17,083 nucleotides of DNA. It comes from Desulfobacterales bacterium. Lineage in GTDB: Bacteria > Desulfobacterota > Desulfobacteria > Desulfobacterales > 4be13. The notes beneath the pieces were generated by a model, which saw only the letters and a list, made by a program, of their open reading frames with translations, searched no databases and was not told where the DNA came from. The stretch covers positions 1 to 17,083 of the forward strand of contig JAOZLU010000084.1 in the NCBI GenBank assembly GCA_029934695.1, in the 5' to 3' direction. Shown one piece after another: positions 7,548 to 15,008 of this stretch (position 1 is its first letter; each line of letters opens with the position of its first letter). The translations under genes were made by a program, and so were the position numbers.

Positions 7548-8752
7548 TTCCCAGACGCAGACTGCCAATCCGTTCTGAAGATTTGACGGAGTGGTTCAGG
7601 ACGCTTTGTATGATTTACCATCAGTCAGAAGATGATGTTCCCAAGTTTGAACGTGCTTTTGCAGATTATTTAGGCTGCGAATTTGCACGGGCAACAACAA
7701 GTGGAAGAGATGCCTTGGAATTGGCTCTTGATGCAGTCGGCACTGTTCCCGGCGATGAAGTGATTATTCCGGCATATACTTTGGGCGAACTTCTGCCACT
7801 GATGCAGTCCAAAGGACTTACGCTGATTCCGGCTGATATTGAGCAGGATACCTTTAACATTGATATTAAAAGCATAGAAAACCGTATTAATGAGCGGACA
7901 AAGGTTATTTGTGCGACCCATTTAATGGGGACACCCTGTGACATTGCGAATATCTGCGTATTGGCCGATCATCGCGGCATCGCGGTGATTGAGGATTGCG
8001 CCCATGCCCTGGGTGCAAGTGTTTCCGGCCAGAAGGTGGGAACCTTTGGCACTGCCGCCATCTTCAGCTTGGAAGTGAACAAAGCCGTTCCTACTTATGG
8101 CGGCGGAATGTTTGTGACGAATGACAGAAAAATAGCAGCCTCGGTGGCTTCAGCGCTTCATAAGAGACACCGCTCGGAACTTCCTGCATTACGCAAAGCA
8201 TTGTTTTCATGGCTGGAGGAGCTTGTTGTTCGCAGCCCGCTTTACGCGCCTCTTGCAAAGTTGCTTTTCTCGGAAAAAGCGGCAAAACACTTTGAAAAAT
8301 TCTATCGGAGCGCGCATGATCAGGTTCGCACAGAGAAGATTGCCTATAGCAGTTATCAGGCCCGCATAGGATTAAAAAGACTCAGAGCGTTGGACAGCCG
8401 CAATGCTCGTCTGAACAAGTCTTGGGCGGAGTTGGCAAAAGAACTTCCAGAGGGGTTTGCAGCGCAGAATCGGGAGCGCGTGGGACTGCCCGCATTCTAC
8501 AATTTTATCGCTTTGAGCGACATGGACACGACGGTTCTGAGACATCGTGCAGCACATTTAGGCGTTGATATAGGAATCAAAACTGAGATAATGGACGACT
8601 GTGCCAGCATATTGAAAGCAAACGACTGCCCTGTGTCGGCCTCAGTCTTTGAACGGGCTGTGCTTTTACCGCTTTATGAGGGGCTGAGTGAAAAAAAATT
8701 CAAACAACTGGTTTCAGTATTACATGAACTGTCAAAGGATCAGGGACTATGA
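7544..8752 (+). CDS. DegT/DnrJ/EryC1/StrS family PLP-dependent aminotransferase
   Basis: A 402-residue fold-type I aminotransferase of the sugar-aminotransferase family, which typically converts nucleotide-linked keto-sugars to amino-sugars using glutamate or glutamine. Supporting motifs are TTSGRDALELAL for phosphate binding, IPAYTLGE, IEDCAHALG with the cofactor aspartate D151, and the Schiff-base lysine K180 in EVNKAVPTYGGG. The usual K-x4-G-E-G-G is changed to K-x4-Y-G-G-G, so a conserved Gly-Glu pair is missing; this may reflect a different substrate or a lipid/serine-palmitoyl-like role. An AAGGAG site ends 5 nt before the ATG, and the start overlaps the GT9 stop as ATGA. The 3' end makes another ATGA with the next gene. 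Family assignment is strong; the specific substrate is unknown. Confidence 0.9.
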   Translation: MIPRRRLPIRSEDLTEWFRTLCMIYHQSEDDVPKFERAFADYLGCEFARATTSGRDALELALDAVGTVPGDEVIIPAYTLGELLPLMQSKGLTLIPADIEQDTFNIDIKSIENRINERTKVICATHLMGTPCDIANICVLADHRGIAVIEDCAHALGASVSGQKVGTFGTAAIFSLEVNKAVPTYGGGMFVTNDRKIAASVASALHKRHRSELPALRKALFSWLEELVVRSPLYAPLAKLLFSEKAAKHFEKFYRSAHDQVRTEKIAYSSYQARIGLKRLRALDSRNARLNKSWAELAKELPEGFAAQNRERVGLPAFYNFIALSDMDTTVLRHRAAHLGVDIGIKTEIMDDCASILKANDCPVSASVFERAVLLPLYEGLSEKKFKQLVSVLHELSKDQGL

Positions 8753-10185
8753 ACAGTAAGACAGACACTGTTTTGCTATTGCGGATTGACCGTGATGTTT
8801 CCACCCATACCAGTCATCCCCGCCATCTTCATCCGCCGCTTGATCTCAAATATATCCAAGCTGCGGTTCATCAGATTACCGGTCAATCTGTGCCGTTTAT
8901 GGATGGATGGCTTCATGCCTGGTCTCCTTCACAGTTGACAGAAAAAATTCTGCCATTACGTCCGCAGATGGTTGTGATAAAGGCAGCTACCTGGTGTATT
9001 GATGAGGCGGTTTTTGTGGGAAAGAGATTGCGCGGGGAAGGTATCACAACAATTGCTGTAGGTCAGCATGTCAGTCATGTGTCCAAATTGGACCACAGGG
9101 GATGGAAAGAAGCTTTTGATATACCGGTTCCCGGCGAGCCGGAGGAGGAAGTGCCGTTACTGATCAAGAGATTGCTTGAAGGAGAATCTGTCAGACTTCT
9201 TGCGCCATATTATTTTGATCGTATGGAAAAGAATAAGCCGTTTCTGGTTCAGGAACCTGACCAAATGCCGAAACCGTGCTTTGATGAAAAAGAATTTTCA
9301 GACTATGCTTTCCCTTTCCCCATTCCGGGGAATGTGGCCCATAAATGGGGATATGTGCTGACCTCATGGGGGTGCCCCCGCAAATGCAGACATTGTTCAG
9401 AAGTGGTAAGAAAAACAACAGGCACAATACTACGCACACGGAATCCGGTCAGAGTTGCGGATGAAATCGCTTCTCTGCTTCAGGCAGGTGCAGACGCGAT
9501 TTGCTTTGAAGATGATTCATTATTTTGCAATCGCCGGCATTTTCTGAATATTTGTGAGGAAATTATTCGTCGCGGTTTACACTTTCCTTGGATCTCACAT
9601 GCCCGCCCTGATGAACTTGATGAAGAGAGAATTGCCGCGGCAGCCAAAGCCGGTGCCGTGCTTTTAAAGGTGGGGGTGGAATCCGGCGCTTCAAATATTA
9701 TCGAAACAATAGGCAAATCAGCTTCAGGCGAAGTGTGGCTTGACAAAGTTGAAAAGGGTTTTGCCCTGCTTCAACAATATAATGTGGGATCCGTCGCTCT
9801 TTTTATGGTCGGAATCCCTCATGAGACAGAAGCGGATGTTGAAAAATCAATTGCTTTGGCAAAAAAAATCAAACCGGACTATATCCAGATTCAAATTTTT
9901 TGCACTTATCCGGATTCGTCTTTTTTTGATCAGCTGGAAGCGCCGTTATATCCAGAAGGACTGTATCACTACCTCAGACCTGCATGGAGTCCCAGCAGAA
10001 TACCACCTGATAAACTGCCCCTTCTCCAATCCCGTTTTTACAATTCTTTTTACCTTCGTCCTGAATATGTCATCCGTCATATCAGGCAATTTTGGCGTTT
10101 CTATACCAATATTCCAAATATTATCCGCATTATGAATTGGATTAATCTTATGCGGCGAAATTTATTTGCTCCTCTGAAATTATGA
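8749..10185 (+). CDS. B12-type radical SAM protein (third of operon)
   Basis: A 478-residue radical SAM protein. The core motif CPRKCRHC gives ligands C209, C213 and C216, followed by AICFEDDSLF, the acidic barrel motif common in B12-binding radical SAM enzymes. GIPHETEAD and the downstream TYPDSSFF match the family's late barrel. The N-terminal ~150 residues (HPPLDLKYIQAAV, MVVIKAATW, VPGEPEEEVP) have the position and rhythm of a cobalamin-binding domain but no DxHxxG. RPDELDEER followed by VGVES closely parallels the 3373-4710 protein, suggesting a duplication. The C-terminal ~80 residues are rich in aromatic and basic residues. It shares ATGA overlaps with both neighbours, so it is translationally coupled to the aminotransferase before it and the SPASM-like gene after it. 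Substrate unknown. Confidence 0.9.
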   Translation: MNSKTDTVLLLRIDRDVSTHTSHPRHLHPPLDLKYIQAAVHQITGQSVPFMDGWLHAWSPSQLTEKILPLRPQMVVIKAATWCIDEAVFVGKRLRGEGITTIAVGQHVSHVSKLDHRGWKEAFDIPVPGEPEEEVPLLIKRLLEGESVRLLAPYYFDRMEKNKPFLVQEPDQMPKPCFDEKEFSDYAFPFPIPGNVAHKWGYVLTSWGCPRKCRHCSEVVRKTTGTILRTRNPVRVADEIASLLQAGADAICFEDDSLFCNRRHFLNICEEIIRRGLHFPWISHARPDELDEERIAAAAKAGAVLLKVGVESGASNIIETIGKSASGEVWLDKVEKGFALLQQYNVGSVALFMVGIPHETEADVEKSIALAKKIKPDYIQIQIFCTYPDSSFFDQLEAPLYPEGLYHYLRPAWSPSRIPPDKLPLLQSRFYNSFYLRPEYVIRHIRQFWRFYTNIPNIIRIMNWINLMRRNLFAPLKL

Positions 10186-11258
10186 AAAACTCAATTGCTC
10201 TGCTCCAATCGTTTGCTTCTGTCTGGTGTGCAAGATATTTGAATGGCAGAAACCGTCAGATGCCTTTTGTCTATCTTGATATTACAGACCGTTGCAACTC
10301 CGCCTGTCTGGCTTGTGATATTTGGAAGGTTCGCAAAACCGGGGCCGCGGAACTGACCACAGATGAAATTCTGGCTTTGAAACCTGCTCTGAAGCGTATG
10401 AAAACCCGACTGATTTCCATCGGAGGAGGAGAACCGACTTTGCGGGATGATCTTGAAACCTGTATCGCAGGCTTTCGGGATATCGGACTGAGTGTTCATA
10501 TAAATACCAATGCTCTGAAAATGGATTGCAAACGAGCAAAATCCCTGGTTGATTCGGGACTTTCCGTGGTTTATATTTCCTGCGATCATCCTGACCGTGA
10601 AGGATACAAACTGATTCGCGGCGTTGACGGGTTAAACAGGGTCATTGATGCTGTAAAATATTTCAGGTCACTTCCTGAACCAATACCCGTTGGGATAAAC
10701 ATAACGGTTTCTCGTCTGAATAAGGATGTTTTGGAAAAGTTGGCACAGAGGTGTGTTGAGTGGGGAGTTCAAAAAATTCAGTTTAATCTGATTCATACGC
10801 ATCTTCAGCATCAGAATATGGACAAGGAAATTTTCAATTCTCTGTTGCCAAAGGCTGAAGACATACTCCATATCAAAGCAACCCTCAAACGTGTGCTTTG
10901 CCGATTACAAAAACTGAAGGTTTCAACAAACTCCGAATTTTTTATTCATCACTTTGAAAAAACTTATATTCCCGTCAGGTCAGCACCCTGTATCGCCGGT
11001 TTTCTATATGTCATCATTGATCCCTACGGTCAGATCATGCCGTGCTATCAGTATCAGACCGACCTCAATATACGCCGAAAATCTTTGGACAAGTTGGTTC
11101 AAACCAGCAAGTTTCAAAATAAGCTGGTTTGCGTAAAACAATGCAAAACACCCTGTTGGGATACAGGAAGCGCCGAACCCGGGATCCGCTTTTATCTTCC
11201 CTATTTAGCTGCTCACCCTTATGAGATATATCAACAGGCGAAAATACATCTTTTATGA
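10182..11258 (+). CDS. Radical SAM protein with SPASM-like C-terminal cysteines
   Basis: A 358-residue radical SAM enzyme that differs from the other three. It has no B12-type N-terminal domain, and its cluster motif CNSACLAC (C38, C42, C45) starts near the N-terminus after DITDRC. ISIGGGEPTLRDD is a textbook GGEP motif for SAM binding. The C-terminal part has cysteines C270, C288, C317, C321 and C325, spaced like a SPASM or twitch auxiliary Fe-S domain (IIDPYGQIMPC). Relatives include peptide maturases, and also HpnH-like and MoaA/PqqE-like enzymes. No short precursor-peptide gene exists nearby in the operon, so a peptide substrate is not supported. It is the last plus-strand gene of the operon, joined upstream by an ATGA overlap, and stops 7 nt before a convergent gene. 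Confidence 0.9.
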   Translation: MKNSIALLQSFASVWCARYLNGRNRQMPFVYLDITDRCNSACLACDIWKVRKTGAAELTTDEILALKPALKRMKTRLISIGGGEPTLRDDLETCIAGFRDIGLSVHINTNALKMDCKRAKSLVDSGLSVVYISCDHPDREGYKLIRGVDGLNRVIDAVKYFRSLPEPIPVGINITVSRLNKDVLEKLAQRCVEWGVQKIQFNLIHTHLQHQNMDKEIFNSLLPKAEDILHIKATLKRVLCRLQKLKVSTNSEFFIHHFEKTYIPVRSAPCIAGFLYVIIDPYGQIMPCYQYQTDLNIRRKSLDKLVQTSKFQNKLVCVKQCKTPCWDTGSAEPGIRFYLPYLAAHPYEIYQQAKIHLL

Positions 11259-11265
11259 AAAAGAC

Positions 11266-12816
11266 TCAATAGTTTAAAATAACTGCCAATTCCACTCTGA
11301 ATCCTCCCTGAGATGAACCCACATAAACATATTTCCCGTTATTGGATAAAGTCAGAGCACGCATACGACGACCCAGATAAATTTTATTGACAATTTTCCA
11401 AGTGCCTGTGTCCATAAAATACAGGTAACCGTCTGTATATCCGGCAATCATGAGTATTTTGCGGTCTGGTGTCAGTGTCATGTTGCGAATCCCTGGTGCC
11501 ACGAAGATGCTTTGCTGTTCAAGAAAGTTCTCATCCAAAAGGCGTATGGTTCCCTCCCACATACTGCTGATCAGGATGCTTCCCTTTTCCGGGCCCTCGG
11601 TCAGGAACAGGTTAAGTCTTTTATATGTCGGGATTTCCAGATGCCTTCTTGCCAGAACTTTTATTTTTCCGCTGTATCTGTCAACTTCAAGTCGCAACAA
11701 ATCAAAGTCAGGCTCGGTAAACACGATGAACTGATTCTTTTCACGGTTATAGATCCACTCATCAGGGCCGACCATGGAATCCAAAATTAGTTCGGCTCTG
11801 TTGTTCAATACAAAAAATGTAACATCTTCGGAAAGGAAATAATAATGACCATAAGCAAGATTTCTTGTAATCCGGGTCACTTGCTGTTTTGACAGTATTG
11901 AGGGCCTTGTGTGCCGGGGCCAGTTTTTCATGTCAAGAAAATGCAATGCACCATAAGAAAAATCCCCTATGATCATTTCCCATTTTTCACAGTCCATAAC
12001 CAGATCGTCAGATGTTCCACCTATATCTGCCCGATCTGCCTCACCTGTATCAAGATTGTAACGGACCAAGCCCCCTCCCTTATATTGCGAGCCAATGAAG
12101 ATATGCTCCGCTGCACATCCTTCCTGAACAAACATGATTTGTTCGCCGACAAGTAAACCCACCGGATCACCATGCTTGTATGTGAACAGATTTTCCACAC
12201 CGTTCTGAGATTTAATTTGGTCCGGGTCATCATCACCGTTGACCAAATAGAATTGATGTGCAATAAAAACGGTGAGTATTGTCATCACGGCCATTGATAC
12301 TGTCCAGGATGGAATGCTGTAAACGGTTTCTTTGATGAGAACGCCGCCGAACAATAATAAAGCCCAGAATACCAAGGCCCATAATAGTATTTCCCCGGGT
12401 AAGTAAGCCATTATCAAAACCAGATGCAATACAGCAAAGGCAATTACAGCAATTCCATGCAAACGATGACGATGGTGCAGAAAAAAAGTTGATGCTCCTC
12501 CGACAATGACAATCAGAGGATTGATCGGATTGATCAGTCTTGTCTCGGCAAATAGTGCGACAGCCCATAAGAGTGATAAGGGGATGACCGGAGCGTACAG
12601 TAAAAAAACAGGCAAACGCAACGTGCTTTTGCCAAAGATCATGCAGCCCCACTTGACAATATGTGCAATTGACAATATCGGCAGCCAGATAAGGAATAAA
12701 TAATCGTCCAAATAGTCAAAATTAATTATCGGCGGAGTGGCGGTTATCCAAAGAATAAATATCGAAAGTTCTCTGAATATTATGGTTGTTCTTTTAAATT
12801 TGTTGAAATAATACAT
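11266..12816 (-). CDS. Membrane-anchored beta-propeller protein, paralog 3
   Basis: A 516-residue protein on the opposite strand with the same build as the two operon paralogs. About seven hydrophobic helices span residues ~13-190, then a propeller-like region begins. The junction motif SQNGVENLF (203-211), blade units such as LVRYNLDTGEAD and FMDTGTWKIVNKI, and the tail YVGSSQGGFRVELAVIL are shared. NKFKR at the N-terminus and HHRHRLH after helix 4 fit cytoplasmic loops, placing the propeller outside. It is convergent with the radical SAM operon, 7 nt apart, with no room for a dedicated terminator. The ATG at 12816 has no visible ribosome site, and a MITE-like element begins only 10 nt upstream, so the original promoter was probably displaced. 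Function unknown; it presumably partners with the operon products. Confidence 0.83.
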   Translation of the reverse strand: MYYFNKFKRTTIIFRELSIFILWITATPPIINFDYLDDYLFLIWLPILSIAHIVKWGCMIFGKSTLRLPVFLLYAPVIPLSLLWAVALFAETRLINPINPLIVIVGGASTFFLHHRHRLHGIAVIAFAVLHLVLIMAYLPGEILLWALVFWALLLFGGVLIKETVYSIPSWTVSMAVMTILTVFIAHQFYLVNGDDDPDQIKSQNGVENLFTYKHGDPVGLLVGEQIMFVQEGCAAEHIFIGSQYKGGGLVRYNLDTGEADRADIGGTSDDLVMDCEKWEMIIGDFSYGALHFLDMKNWPRHTRPSILSKQQVTRITRNLAYGHYYFLSEDVTFFVLNNRAELILDSMVGPDEWIYNREKNQFIVFTEPDFDLLRLEVDRYSGKIKVLARRHLEIPTYKRLNLFLTEGPEKGSILISSMWEGTIRLLDENFLEQQSIFVAPGIRNMTLTPDRKILMIAGYTDGYLYFMDTGTWKIVNKIYLGRRMRALTLSNNGKYVYVGSSQGGFRVELAVILNY

Positions 12817-12825
12817 AGATAAATA

Positions 12826-12967
12826 TATAGACTCATAAGTGTAAACTTAGGGACCAGACCGGATTTGCAATCTCGCCCGCAGCGTTTCCGCCCTGTCACC
12901 GGAGCTTCGGAACGATCCGGACGGGATTACAAATCCCGTCCGTCCCTTAAACACTTATGATATAGAC
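12826..12967. mobile_element. MITE-like element, 128 bp, with 7-bp target duplication
   Basis: TCATAAGTGT at 12833-12842 is mirrored perfectly by ACACTTATGA at 12951-12960. The inverted match continues imperfectly inward to about 12854 and 12942 (TTAGGGAC against GTCCCTTAA). Immediately outside both ends is the direct repeat TATAGAC (12826-12832 and 12961-12967), as expected of a 7-bp target-site duplication. The inside has no coding capacity. It includes a strong palindrome at 12918-12942 and a GGATTTGCAATC stretch at 12861-12872. These are the traits of a non-autonomous miniature inverted-repeat element mobilised by a transposase encoded elsewhere. It fills most of the gap between two divergently transcribed genes. 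Confidence 0.8.
12918..12942. repeat. Perfect 11-bp-arm palindrome with ACA loop
   Basis: CGGACGGGATT (12918-12928), loop ACA, then AATCCCGTCCG (12932-12942) forms a perfect hairpin inside the MITE-like element. No T-run follows on either strand, so it is not a standard intrinsic terminator. The central ATTACAAATCC is shared with the stem-loop at 16475-16543. Confidence 0.85.
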
Positions 12968-12980
12968 GTTTATTTTCCGG

Positions 12981-13008
12981 TTGACAGTATGTCCGCAAAC
13001 TCAAAATT
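12981..13008 (+). promoter_or_regulatory. Promoter candidate for the YfhO-type gene
   Basis: A perfect -35 hexamer TTGACA lies at 12981-12986. The -10 position 16 nt later is only AAAATT (13003-13008), so the match is half good. It lies just outside the right end of the MITE-like element and 15 nt before the ATG at 13023. A weak AGGTT ribosome site occurs at 13013-13017. Confidence 0.3.
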
Positions 13009-13022
13009 TTTCAGGTTAAAAA

Positions 13023-15008
13023 ATGACTCAATCTGCATGGAAAGCATCGGCGGTTCTGATTTTATTTCTTGTGATCTGCTTTTGGCCAATCTTTTGGAGC
13101 GGAGGCTCACTCTTCCCCCAGCCCGACGTGGTTTACAGCACTCCCTCTTTTGGCTATCAGAATGATGAACTTGAAGAACTTCTTCCCTGGCGAACTCTGA
13201 CGCATCGTTTTCTCCGACAAGGTGAGTTTCCGTTATGGAACCCCTATGCGGGGCTTGGAATGCCGTTGGCTGCCAATAACCAGAGCGGAGTCTTTGCGTT
13301 AACCACATGGATTTCCCTCTGGATTGCCGATGCGGCAGATGCCTTCAGTTTTGGGTACTTACTTATTCTTTTTCTTGCCGCCTTTGCTGTTTACGGCTTT
13401 CTGCAAGTCAACCATTGTCATATCATGTCCGCCCTTCTCGGAGCAATGCTTTTTATTTTTCAAGGGTCGCTTTGGTGGGATTTTTCCAATTATCAGCCGC
13501 GCAACTGGGCCGCTATAGCGCTCTTTTTTCTTTCTATGGGATTAAAACGCAACCAGTTGTTCTTTCCGTTTGCATTTCTGTCAATTGGCTTTATGTTTCT
13601 CAGTACAAACCTTCAGGTAGCGGGATACGGTCTGATAACGCTCTGGATTTATCTCTTGGTCGAAATTTCTGAAATGCCCGAAAGCCGCTCACGATTCTTC
13701 TGGATTGCGGTTCACGGAACACTCGCGGCGATACTCATTGGAGCGGTTCAGATCATGGCAACCCTCGAATTACTCCAAGAGAGTACCCATACTTTTTCAA
13801 GCAGCGAGATTTCAGCAGGAGTGATCGGTCCGGAAGACCAACTCATGCTATTACTTACCTATCTCGGCCCGGTAGGTATCTGCATCTGCATTGCAGGGGG
13901 ATTTCATCACTCGAAAATATCCCGAATATTTTTGATACTGGCCGTCCTCGTTCCTATTCTGAGTTCGGGAATCAGTTTTCACTCTTCACTAAATGTTGAT
14001 AATAACTACTATTTAATGCCTTTCATCTTTGTCACCCCGATCTTATTCGGATGGGGATGTGAAACATTCTGGTCACAGAAAAGGCGGATTTGCTGGTTTA
14101 TCGTCATTCTGCTGATTTTCGTCCTCAAAATAGCCGCGCTGAATTTATTTCTGCATTGGCCCGAGGTTTCTCTTTTTCAAACTTCGGCATCATCGGCTCA
14201 ACTCCGAAACCAATTGCCCCGTTTTCGTGCAGTGAAAAAAACAATCCCATCCAGATTGATTCGGTTTCAGACCCAGAACGATTTTGCCAGACTCTCTCCC
14301 AATACATTTGACGAGTTGCCTGACAAGTCTGTAAGACAGGAACTGCCGCCAAATCTGCCTGTCCTGTCTGGATTTGCCGATCTGCAAATTTATGACTCTT
14401 TCATACCGAGGCGGCTGACAGAATGGTTTACCAAAATGGAGCCGGGAACTGCGCTCAGACATCCGCTTGACCTTCGAATTCTCTGTCTAAAACAACTTTC
14501 CACTCTGACAAGTCCTTTATTTGCACAGATGTCACCGGAATGGTTACTGAGTGGTGAAATTCTGGATATGCCTGAATGGAAACTTATATATAAAATGCTT
14601 CCCGGAACATGTCTGGGGAACGCTGATCCTCTTTATTTGTACAAAAACACAAATGCTTTGCCAAGAGCCTCCCTGTCAGATTCACATGGGGTAGTAAGAA
14701 TTTCCGATTACTCAGCCAACGAAATCTGTTTACAGGTATCTGCTGAAAAAGATACTGACCTGATTCTGCGGGAAATGTTTTACCCGGGCTGGAAAGCATT
14801 TGTTGACAGAGAAACTGTTCCAATATATCCTGAAGATCAGCTCTTTCGGAAGATTTCAGTTAAAAAAGGGAATCATACGGTTGTCTTTCGATACCGCCCC
14901 AAATGGCTATTACCCGGAATCGCTTTAAGCGGGATCGGACTGTTGGGAATCATAAGCCTTTTTGGGTGGTGTCGAAAGATACATATTCCGAAATCCGAAA
15001 GAACCTGA
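13023..15008 (+). CDS. YfhO-family / GT-C-like multispanning membrane protein
   Basis: A 661-residue integral membrane protein. After the first helix (VLILFLVICFWPIFW) a long loop contains YQNDELEELLPWR and GEFPLWNPYAGLGMPL, the signature of YfhO-type proteins. The acidic residues sit where GT-C enzymes bind a lipid-linked donor. About ten further hydrophobic helices follow to residue ~385, then a soluble domain. Near the C-terminus, FYPGWKAFVD, KKGNHTVVFRYRP and a final helix (ALSGIGLLGIISLFGW) are the characteristic ending of the family. Such proteins are thought to glycosylate envelope polymers such as lipoteichoic acid or LPS using polyprenyl-phosphate sugars; the substrate here is unknown. 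It is transcribed away from the third membrane-propeller gene. Its last 59 nt overlap the 3' end of the convergent flippase-like gene. Confidence 0.87.
   Translation: MTQSAWKASAVLILFLVICFWPIFWSGGSLFPQPDVVYSTPSFGYQNDELEELLPWRTLTHRFLRQGEFPLWNPYAGLGMPLAANNQSGVFALTTWISLWIADAADAFSFGYLLILFLAAFAVYGFLQVNHCHIMSALLGAMLFIFQGSLWWDFSNYQPRNWAAIALFFLSMGLKRNQLFFPFAFLSIGFMFLSTNLQVAGYGLITLWIYLLVEISEMPESRSRFFWIAVHGTLAAILIGAVQIMATLELLQESTHTFSSSEISAGVIGPEDQLMLLLTYLGPVGICICIAGGFHHSKISRIFLILAVLVPILSSGISFHSSLNVDNNYYLMPFIFVTPILFGWGCETFWSQKRRICWFIVILLIFVLKIAALNLFLHWPEVSLFQTSASSAQLRNQLPRFRAVKKTIPSRLIRFQTQNDFARLSPNTFDELPDKSVRQELPPNLPVLSGFADLQIYDSFIPRRLTEWFTKMEPGTALRHPLDLRILCLKQLSTLTSPLFAQMSPEWLLSGEILDMPEWKLIYKMLPGTCLGNADPLYLYKNTNALPRASLSDSHGVVRISDYSANEICLQVSAEKDTDLILREMFYPGWKAFVDRETVPIYPEDQLFRKISVKKGNHTVVFRYRPKWLLPGIALSGIGLLGIISLFGWCRKIHIPKSERT

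Noticed and set aside
9740..10135. Plus-strand open frame of 131 codons
   Set aside because: It is a frame-shifted shadow within the third radical SAM gene, whose own frame is intact and carries family motifs throughout this stretch.
10182..11258. RiPP (modified peptide) biosynthesis locus
   Set aside because: A SPASM-like enzyme is present, but there is no precursor peptide gene, protease or peptide transporter; the neighbours are glycan and lipid enzymes.
11259..11265. Bidirectional terminator between the operon and the third propeller gene
   Set aside because: The gap is 7 nt and no hairpin with T-tracts is visible across the two stop codons.
12233..12652. Open frame of 139 codons on the minus strand
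   Set aside because: It overlaps the membrane-helix part of the third propeller paralog in another frame; the sequence looks random and cysteine-rich.
12918..12942. Intrinsic terminator
   Set aside because: The hairpin is strong, but neither strand has a following T-run, and it lies between divergent starts where a terminator is not needed.
12970..13308. Minus-strand open frame of 112 codons at the start of the YfhO-type gene
   Set aside because: It is antisense to a well-supported N-terminus, with no ribosome site or family signature.
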